A DNA stretch of 11,426 nucleotides, taken from positions 1-11,426 of the forward strand of contig JAAXHF010000011.1 of NCBI GenBank assembly GCA_012271025.1. The letters are read 5' to 3'. The notes under the pieces were generated by a model, which saw only the letters and a program-made list of their open reading frames with translations, made no database searches and was not told the DNA's origin. Shown piece after piece: positions 6,437 to 11,426 of the stretch. The translations under genes were made by a program, and so were the position numbers. The number at the start of each line of letters is the position of its first letter. Positions within the stretch are counted from its first letter, which is position 1. This DNA is from Deltaproteobacteria bacterium. GTDB taxonomy: Bacteria; Desulfobacterota_B; Binatia; Bin18.

Positions 6437-8014
6437 ATGGCGACCGAACACACGGGGACACCACCGAACACCGCAATGACAGGAGCTGAGGCGGTCATTC
6501 GAACCGCAGCCGCAGCCGGCATCGATGTCTGCTTTGCCAATCCGGGGACGACCGAACTCTACCTGGTCGAGGCGCTCGACCGCTGCCCCCAGATTCGCTC
6601 CGTCCTGTCCGTCTTTGAGGGGGTGTGTACGGGTGCGGCGGACGGCTACACCCGGATCACCGGCCGGCCGGCCCTGGCCCTCCTCCACCTCGGTCCCGGT
6701 CTGGCCAACGGCCTGGCCAATCTGCACAACGCCCGCAAAGCCAACTCACCCGTCGTGTCGGTCGTTGGAGAACACGCCACCTGGCACATCGCCGCAGACG
6801 CGCCGCTGACCTCCGACATCGCAACCCTGGCCCAACCCATGGCCCATTTTGTCAAAACGCCGACCAGGGTAGAGGACGCCGCCGCCGACATGGCCGAGGT
6901 TATTGCCAGAGCCACCCAGCGGCCGAGCGGGCCGGGCACCCTGATCCTGCCCGGCGATATGCAGTGGGCAAAGGTCAGCCAACCCCTCCCCCAACCGGTG
7001 CTCTCGCAGCCCGCTCCGCCCCAGCCCGAGGCGGTCGAGCGCGCGGCGCGGGCGCTGAGCCGGCCTGGGGCGGCGCTGGTGCTGGGCGGCAGCGCGCTGC
7101 GGGCCGTAGGCTTGCGGGCGGCCGACCGGATCGCCCAAGCCACCGGCTGCAAGGTCTTGGCCCCGACCTTTCCGCCGGTCCAGGACCGGGGGCGCGGCCT
7201 GATATGCCCGGACAAGATTCCCTACGCCCCGGAGCCGGCCCGTCAGGTCCTGGAGCCGTATAAGACCCTGGTGCTGGCCGGCGCCGCCAAACCGGTCGCC
7301 TTCTTCGGTTATCCCAACAACCGGAGTGGTCTGTATGCCGAAGACGCCGAGTTGCTCGAAGCGTGTGGCGCCGAGGGCGACCCGGCCGCCGCGGTCATCG
7401 CCCTGGCCGAGGCGCTCGACGCGCCGCCCGAGCGCCAGGCACCCACCCCCGACCGTCCGGCGCCGCCGAGCGGCCCCCTGACGCCACGCCATATGTGCCA
7501 GGCGGTGGCAGCTCTCCAGCCCGACAACGCCATTGTGATGGACGAGGGGGCGACCGCCGGCTTTGGTTACTATCCGATGGCGGCCGGCGCTCCGCCCTTC
7601 ACCTATATGGCCCTGACCGGCGGCTCGATTGGCCAGGGTCTGCCGTGTGCGGCCGGTGCCGCTGCCGCCGCGCCGGACCGACCGGTGGTATGTCTGGAGG
7701 GCGACGGCTCGTCCCTGTATACCATCCAGGCGCTGTGGACGATGGCCCGCGAGAAACACAACGTGACCGCTATCATCTGCAAGAACCGGGCGTACTCCAT
7801 TTTGCGCTGGGAGCTGGAACGGGCCAAGATCACCCCAGGTGAGGCCAGCCTGTCCCTGACCGGTCTGGATTCGCCCGTGTTTGATTTTGTCAAGCTGGCC
7901 GAGGGCTTTGGAGTCGAGGCGCGGGCGGTGTGGACGGCCGAAGAGCTGAACGACGCCCTCGGCTACGGGTTCGGCAGCCCGGGGCCGATGCTGATCGAGG
8001 CCAACCTGGAGTAG
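6437..8014 (+). CDS. ThDP-dependent enzyme, acetolactate synthase/benzoylformate decarboxylase-like
   Basis: This cytosolic enzyme of the pyruvate decarboxylase/acetolactate synthase superfamily should act on a 2-oxoacid. The 525-residue product is the length of benzoylformate decarboxylase (528) and shorter than acetolactate synthase. The Pyr domain (about 14-180) has NPGTTE (35-40), the cofactor-activating Glu E61 in FEGVCTGAADGY, and H84 in LLHLGPGLANG, which aligns with His70 of benzoylformate decarboxylase. The PP domain (about 350-525) has GDGSS (422-426) and N450, the diphosphate/metal motif. The position of benzoylformate decarboxylase Ser26 appears to be Thr38, and its His281 has no His counterpart in FFGYPNNRSG. 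Two proline-rich linkers (about 182-198 and 329-350) mark the domain borders. Such proteins are often annotated acetolactate synthase large subunit; I see no support for a biosynthetic role, and no small-subunit gene. Substrate unknown. Confidence 0.9.
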   Translation: MATEHTGTPPNTAMTGAEAVIRTAAAAGIDVCFANPGTTELYLVEALDRCPQIRSVLSVFEGVCTGAADGYTRITGRPALALLHLGPGLANGLANLHNARKANSPVVSVVGEHATWHIAADAPLTSDIATLAQPMAHFVKTPTRVEDAAADMAEVIARATQRPSGPGTLILPGDMQWAKVSQPLPQPVLSQPAPPQPEAVERAARALSRPGAALVLGGSALRAVGLRAADRIAQATGCKVLAPTFPPVQDRGRGLICPDKIPYAPEPARQVLEPYKTLVLAGAAKPVAFFGYPNNRSGLYAEDAELLEACGAEGDPAAAVIALAEALDAPPERQAPTPDRPAPPSGPLTPRHMCQAVAALQPDNAIVMDEGATAGFGYYPMAAGAPPFTYMALTGGSIGQGLPCAAGAAAAAPDRPVVCLEGDGSSLYTIQALWTMAREKHNVTAIICKNRAYSILRWELERAKITPGEASLSLTGLDSPVFDFVKLAEGFGVEARAVWTAEELNDALGYGFGSPGPMLIEANLE

Positions 8015-8043
8015 GCTCCGCCCGTGGGCCATGCGGGGCTCAG

Positions 8044-9486
8044 ATGAATATCCCGTCCGCGCTCTACCGCCCTTCCCTGGCGCTGCTGACCGACCTGTAC
8101 CAACTCACCATGGCCTACGGCTACTGGCGGTCGGGCATGGCCGACAGGCGGGCGGTGTTTCAGCTGTCCTTTCGCCACCAGCCGTTTGGCGGCGCGTTCA
8201 GCCTGGCCTGCGGTCTGGCCTACGCCATCGACTTCCTGAGCCACGTGCGGTTTACCGCCGAGGATGTCGCCTACCTGGCCGAGCTGACCGGCAACGACGG
8301 CAAAGCCTTGTTTCCCCGCGAGTTTCTCGGCTATCTGCAAGAGCTGCGCTTCTCGTGTTCGGTTGACGCCATCCCCGAAGGCACGCCTGTTTTCCCCAAC
8401 CAACCCCTGCTGCGCGTTCAGGGCCCGCTCATCCAAGGCCAACTGCTTGAAACCGCGCTGCTCAATATCATCAATTTCCAAACCCTGATCGCCACCAAAT
8501 CGGCTCGTATCTGCCTGGCCGCCGAGGGAGAGCCGGTGCTCGAATTCGGTCTGCGCCGCGCTCAGGGTATTGACGGTGCGCTGGCAGCGAGTCGGGCGGC
8601 GTATATCGGCGGCTGTGCCGCCACCTCGAACGTGTTGGCCGGAAAACTGTTCGGGATTCCGGTCAGGGGCACCCATGCCCACAGCTGGGTCATGGCCTTT
8701 GACACGGAACTCGAAGCGTTCGAGGCCTATGCCCGGGCCATGCCCAACAACTGCATCTTTCTGGTCGATACCTATAACAGTCTGGCCGGGGTACGCCGGG
8801 CGGTGCGGGTCGGTCACTGGCTGCGCGACCAGGGCCATGAGCTGGTCGGCATTCGCCTGGACTCGGGCGATTTTGTTCAGCTCGGGATCGAGGCGCGTAC
8901 GATCCTGGACCAGGCCGGCTTTCCTGAGGCGTTCATTGTCGGTAGCAACGACCTGGACGAACACGCCGTTGCCCGCCTCAAAGCCCAGGGCAGTCCGATC
9001 GGGGTGTGGGGTATCGGCACCAAGCTGGTCACGGCCGATGACCAGCCGGCCCTGGGCGGGGTCTATAAGCTGAGTGCGGTACGCAGCCCGGGCCGGCCCT
9101 GGCAGTACAAAGTCAAACTGTCGGAAGAGGACGACAAAACCACCACCCCGGGCATTCTTCAGGTGCGCCGCTATCAGACCGGCGGGAGCTTTGTCGGCGA
9201 CACGGTGTATGACACCCGGCTGGGGATTGACGACGCGGCGCGGGTCGCCGGCGCGGGCCGGCCGACGTGGCGCGACCTGCTGGTGCCGGTCTTCCGTCAG
9301 GGCGAAGCCGTGTATACCAGCCCCGAGCCGGCCGCGATCCGCCAGCGGGCCCAGGACCAGCTGGGCTGTTTACCGTCGGCGGTCACCCGGCTCAGCGATC
9401 CGCGACCGTATCCGCTGGAACTCGAACCGCAGCTGGCCGCCCTCAAGAGCCGCCTAGTCCGCCGCGCACGAGCCCACGCCGGCTGA
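8044..9486 (+). CDS. pncB: Nicotinate phosphoribosyltransferase
   Basis: This enzyme joins nicotinate and phosphoribosyl pyrophosphate to give nicotinate mononucleotide, with ATP hydrolysis, in the Preiss-Handler NAD salvage pathway. The start ATG at 8044 gives 480 residues beginning MNIPSALYRPSLALLTDLYQ, where TDLYQLTMAYGYW is a hallmark of the family. The frame is open for 38 codons upstream, but that overlaps the preceding gene. Other motifs are EFGLRRAQG (about 167-175), GTHAHSW (209-215, containing the His phosphorylated in the family), RLDSGDF and GIGTKL. The ribosome binding site is weak (GGGGCTC). It follows the ThDP gene by 29 bp, so co-transcription is likely. Its link to the neighbours is unclear; NAD supply for the downstream dehydrogenase is only a guess. 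Confidence 0.95.
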   Translation: MNIPSALYRPSLALLTDLYQLTMAYGYWRSGMADRRAVFQLSFRHQPFGGAFSLACGLAYAIDFLSHVRFTAEDVAYLAELTGNDGKALFPREFLGYLQELRFSCSVDAIPEGTPVFPNQPLLRVQGPLIQGQLLETALLNIINFQTLIATKSARICLAAEGEPVLEFGLRRAQGIDGALAASRAAYIGGCAATSNVLAGKLFGIPVRGTHAHSWVMAFDTELEAFEAYARAMPNNCIFLVDTYNSLAGVRRAVRVGHWLRDQGHELVGIRLDSGDFVQLGIEARTILDQAGFPEAFIVGSNDLDEHAVARLKAQGSPIGVWGIGTKLVTADDQPALGGVYKLSAVRSPGRPWQYKVKLSEEDDKTTTPGILQVRRYQTGGSFVGDTVYDTRLGIDDAARVAGAGRPTWRDLLVPVFRQGEAVYTSPEPAAIRQRAQDQLGCLPSAVTRLSDPRPYPLELEPQLAALKSRLVRRARAHAG

Positions 9487-9542
9487 ACCGCCATGTCTGG
9501 ACGCCGGCCATAAAGCGTGTCATAGCTGCGGATCAGAAGAGC

Positions 9543-9562
9543 CTGGACACAGCTGGACAAAG
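9543..9562. repeat. 10-bp tandem repeat before the VOC gene
   Basis: Two adjacent 10-bp units, ctggacacag and ctggacaaag (9 of 10 identical), end in the Shine-Dalgarno of the next gene. A further ctggac occurs at 9497-9502. They lie in the 85-bp gap after pncB, the largest gap in this block, so the gap may hold a secondary promoter or operator. I see no convincing -35/-10 pair there. Confidence 0.4.
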
Positions 9563-9571
9563 GAGGGAGGC

Positions 9572-10039
9572 ATGAAAATTCGAGCGACCTCGCACATCGC
9601 CATCGGCGTCAGCAACATGGCCGAGTCGCTGAAATTCTACCGCGACCTGCTGGGCCTGCGCGTCAGCCTGGACGATCCGAACGAAAACCCGGGGGGCATG
9701 ATCCAGACGGTCACCGGCGCCGAGCGGCCCGGTCGCCACGGAGTATACCTGCGCTGGGAGGATGGCCCGGACGCCACATTCATCGTCCTGTCCCAGAACC
9801 GTCCGACCTCGGGCGAGGCGATCAATCTGACCCAGGTCGGTATCCACCATTTTGCCTTCTGGGTGGACGATCTGGAGGAGACCTTCGAGAAGGTCAAGGC
9901 GGCGGGCGTGCCGGTCGTCCTGGCCCCAAGAGTCTTCGACAGCGTCGCCTACGGCGAGGCGCCGGGCGGCAAAGTCATGACCACCCTGTTCAAAGACCCC
10001 GACGGGATCGTGATCCAGCTCGATCAACGCGTCCCCTGA
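9572..10039 (+). CDS. VOC (glyoxalase/dioxygenase fold) family protein
   Basis: This is a 155-residue protein of the vicinal oxygen chelate superfamily, whose members include glyoxalase I, extradiol dioxygenases, epimerases and resistance proteins. It has two beta-alpha-beta-beta-beta modules: residues 5-75 (SHIAIGVSNMAESLKFYRDL) and 90-152 (GIHHFAFWVDDLEETFEKVK, DPDGIVIQL). Candidate metal ligands are H8 and H92 or H93. The Glu usually found in the closing strand (DPDGNVIEL) is Gln149 here, and the equivalent Glu in the first module is also absent (FIVL). The function is therefore open: Gln can bind metal in some glyoxalases, or the site may have changed. Start: AAAGGAGG ends 5 bases before the ATG. 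The next gene begins 15 bp downstream, so the two are probably expressed together. Confidence 0.88.
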   Translation: MKIRATSHIAIGVSNMAESLKFYRDLLGLRVSLDDPNENPGGMIQTVTGAERPGRHGVYLRWEDGPDATFIVLSQNRPTSGEAINLTQVGIHHFAFWVDDLEETFEKVKAAGVPVVLAPRVFDSVAYGEAPGGKVMTTLFKDPDGIVIQLDQRVP

Positions 10040-10040
10040 A

Positions 10041-10047
10041 AAGGAGG
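10041..10047 (+). promoter_or_regulatory. Strong ribosome binding site of the NHL-repeat gene
   Basis: AAGGAGG begins 1 base after the VOC stop codon and ends 7 bases before ATG 10055, supporting tight co-expression. Confidence 0.65.
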
Positions 10048-10054
10048 AAGTCCC

Positions 10055-11041
10055 ATGGCACTTGGCGCGAACAAAGTCGAATACGAAGTGATCGAAGGCT
10101 GGGAGCAGCTGCCCGAGGGCTGGTCGTTTGTCGAGGTGGCGGGCGTGGCCACCGACTCCCAGGACCGGGTGTACGCCTTTAACCGTGGCGAGCACCCGAT
10201 GATCGTCTTTGACCGGGACGGCAAGTTCCTCGACGCCTGGGGAGAAGACGTGTTCACCAACGCCCACGGCATCTTCATCGGCCCGGATGACACCATCTAC
10301 TGCGCCGACAATTTTGACCACACCGTCCGCCTGTGCAAACCCGACGGCACGCTGCTCAAAACCCTGGGCGAGAAAGACACACCCGCCGACACCGGCTTCA
10401 AAGCCTGGACCACCCCGGTCCAGCAGTCGGCCGGTCCGTTCAACATGGTGACCAATGTCGCCCTGGCACCGGACGGCGCGATGTATATCGCCGACGGCTA
10501 CGGCAACGCCCGGGTGCATAAATTCTCGGCCGAGGGCGAGTTGCTGTTCTCCTGGGGGGAACCCGGCAGCGGCCCGGGCCAGTTCAAAATCCCACACTCG
10601 ATTGCGGTTGACCGGCGCGGCACGGTCTACGTCGCCGACCGCGAGAACTCCCGCATTCAGGTGTTCAGCGCCGACGGCGAGTACCGCGCCGAATGGACCC
10701 ATGTGAGCCGCCCGGACGATCTGTATATCGACGCCGACGAGAACCTGTTTGTGGCCGAGCTGGGCTTCAAGGTCGCCAACATGCCGAACGGCCTGGGCGC
10801 CGAAGTGCCCCCCCACGAGCCCCCGTCGTGCGTCAGCGTGCTGACCCTGGACGGAGAAATCCAGCACCGCTTTGGGGAGCACGGTCTGGAGCCGGGCAAT
10901 TTCTATGCGCCGCACGGCATCTGGGCCGACTCGCGGGGCGACCTGTACGTCAGCGAGGTGAACTACAGCGCGGGCGGCAGACAGGGCCTGATCCCGCTCG
11001 ACGGCCATGTGCTGCAAAAGTTCGTGCGCCTCAACAAATAG
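10055..11041 (+). CDS. NHL-repeat beta-propeller, PAL-like zinc lyase family
   Basis: This 328-residue protein consists of about five or six NHL repeats and resembles peptidyl-alpha-hydroxyglycine alpha-amidating lyase (PAL), which cleaves an alpha-hydroxyglycine to an amide plus glyoxylate. Three histidines at repeat starts, H71 (NAHGIFIG), H181 (IPHSIAVD) and H287 (APHGIWAD), correspond to the zinc ligands of rat PAL. R44 (FNRGEHP), Y149 (DGYGNARV) and R196 (VADRENSRIQVF) correspond to its Arg533, Tyr654 and Arg706. The catalytic set thus appears complete. No signal peptide or membrane segment is seen, so the protein is probably cytosolic, unlike secreted animal PAL, and no peptidylglycine monooxygenase gene is in the window. 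The true substrate is unknown; many bacterial members of this family have no assigned reaction. A D-2-hydroxyacid dehydrogenase gene follows 31 bp downstream. Confidence 0.87.
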   Translation: MALGANKVEYEVIEGWEQLPEGWSFVEVAGVATDSQDRVYAFNRGEHPMIVFDRDGKFLDAWGEDVFTNAHGIFIGPDDTIYCADNFDHTVRLCKPDGTLLKTLGEKDTPADTGFKAWTTPVQQSAGPFNMVTNVALAPDGAMYIADGYGNARVHKFSAEGELLFSWGEPGSGPGQFKIPHSIAVDRRGTVYVADRENSRIQVFSADGEYRAEWTHVSRPDDLYIDADENLFVAELGFKVANMPNGLGAEVPPHEPPSCVSVLTLDGEIQHRFGEHGLEPGNFYAPHGIWADSRGDLYVSEVNYSAGGRQGLIPLDGHVLQKFVRLNK

Positions 11042-11060
11042 CTCGTGGGGCGTGTGAGCG

Positions 11061-11065
11061 GGAGG
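11061..11065 (+). promoter_or_regulatory. Ribosome binding site that supports a GTG start
   Basis: GGAGG lies 7 bases before GTG 11073-11075. The nearby ATG at 11066 is in a different frame that does not encode the dehydrogenase. Confidence 0.6.
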
Positions 11066-11072
11066 ATGAAGC

Positions 11073-11426
11073 GTGGTCCGCGTCGCAATCCTGGATGATT
11101 ATCAACACCTTGCCCGGCGCATGACCGACTGGGCGGTGCTGCCTGCCGAGGTCAGCCTCGAGGTGTTCCACGATCACCTCACCGACGAGGCCGCCCTGGT
11201 CCGGCGTCTCGAAGATTTCGAGATCGTCATGGCCATGCGCGAGCGTACGCCCTTCCCCCGCAGCCTGCTGGAACGCCTGCCCAAGCTGCAACTGCTGACC
11301 ACCACCGGCATGCGCAACGCGGCGATTGACCTGGACGCCGCCACCGACTGCGGCGTTGTGGTGTGCGGCACCGGGGGCGTGGGCTATCCGACCGCCGAGC
11401 TGACCTGGGGCCTGATCCTGGCCCTG
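11073..11426 (+). CDS. D-2-hydroxyacid dehydrogenase family protein, 3' end outside window
   Basis: This is an NAD(P)-dependent oxidoreductase that interconverts a D-2-hydroxyacid and a 2-oxoacid; the family includes phosphoglycerate, glyoxylate/hydroxypyruvate and D-lactate dehydrogenases. The first 118 codons are present, from a probable GTG start with GGAGG 7 bases upstream. Visible are the N-terminal strand VAILDDYQ, MRERTPFP (54-61), the TTTGMRNAAID segment (76-86) typical of the substrate domain, and YPTAELTWGLILAL, the start of the helix leading into the NAD-binding domain. The Rossmann GxGxxG and the catalytic Arg, Glu and His lie beyond the edge, so activity and cofactor cannot be judged. 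It is 31 bp after the NHL gene and probably in its operon. Confidence 0.93.
   Translation, partial: MVRVAILDDYQHLARRMTDWAVLPAEVSLEVFHDHLTDEAALVRRLEDFEIVMAMRERTPFPRSLLERLPKLQLLTTTGMRNAAIDLDAATDCGVVVCGTGGVGYPTAELTWGLILAL

Noticed and set aside
6316..6540. N-terminal extension of the LysR protein by 75 codons
   Set aside because: It would overlap the divergent gene and move the DNA-binding domain away from the N terminus, unlike the family.
6437..8014. Acetolactate synthase catalytic subunit (ilvB/ilvI) for branched-chain amino acids
   Set aside because: The protein is shorter, closer in its PP domain to benzoylformate decarboxylase, and has no ilvN/ilvH or ilvC nearby.
6746..8032. Minus-strand open frame of 428 codons opposite the ThDP gene
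   Set aside because: It is a Gly/Arg-rich shadow of the coding strand with no family similarity.
7930..8043. N-terminal extension of pncB into the ThDP gene
   Set aside because: It is out of frame with the real 3' end of the ThDP gene, which encodes a conserved PP-domain end; family similarity begins at 8044.
9533..11017. Minus-strand open frame of 494 codons opposite the VOC and NHL genes
   Set aside because: It spans two well-supported genes with good ribosome binding sites and shows no own motifs.

Overview
The window is dense, G+C-rich bacterial chromosome with two multigene blocks on opposite strands, separated by a short divergent regulatory region. No RNA gene, insertion sequence, integrase or CRISPR array is visible, and no gene looks broken. 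The gene content resembles large-genome environmental bacteria. An uncultured proteobacterium-like or Tectomicrobia/Desulfobacterota-like lineage would fit, but this is a weak guess because no phylogenetic marker is present.

Left block (1-6315, all minus strand). In transcription order it holds a LysR-type regulator, NAD-dependent malate dehydrogenase (mdh), the four-subunit quinol:fumarate reductase/succinate dehydrogenase (frdA, frdB, frdC, frdD), and class II fumarase (fumC, cut by the left edge). Together mdh, fumC and frdABCD catalyse every step between oxaloacetate and succinate. The membrane subunits are of the FrdC/FrdD (heme-free, type D) kind rather than SdhC/SdhD. frdABCD is tightly packed: 2 bp between frdA and frdB, an ATGA overlap between frdB and frdC, and 4 bp between frdC and frdD. 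A hairpin after lysR probably separates it from mdh.

Right block (6437-11426, all plus strand). It holds a ThDP-dependent enzyme of the acetolactate synthase/benzoylformate decarboxylase superfamily, nicotinate phosphoribosyltransferase (pncB), a VOC/glyoxalase-fold protein, an NHL beta-propeller that keeps the residues of peptidyl-alpha-hydroxyglycine alpha-amidating lyase (PAL), and the N-terminal part of a D-2-hydroxyacid dehydrogenase (cut by the right edge). The last three are closely spaced (15 and 31 bp), each with a good Shine-Dalgarno sequence. The first gene is transcribed divergently from lysR.

The left block is ordinary central metabolism in an unusually complete arrangement. The right block is the more open question. 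A ThDP enzyme with altered active-site positions, a VOC protein lacking the usual metal-binding Glu, a PAL-like zinc lyase without its monooxygenase partner and a 2-hydroxyacid dehydrogenase could together handle a 2-oxo/2-hydroxyacid, possibly glyoxylate. No substrate can be fixed from sequence alone. Short repeats in the intergenic regions (a 10-mer shared by the lysR and mdh leaders, a 10-bp direct repeat before frdA, a 10-bp tandem repeat before the VOC gene) are candidate regulatory sites.
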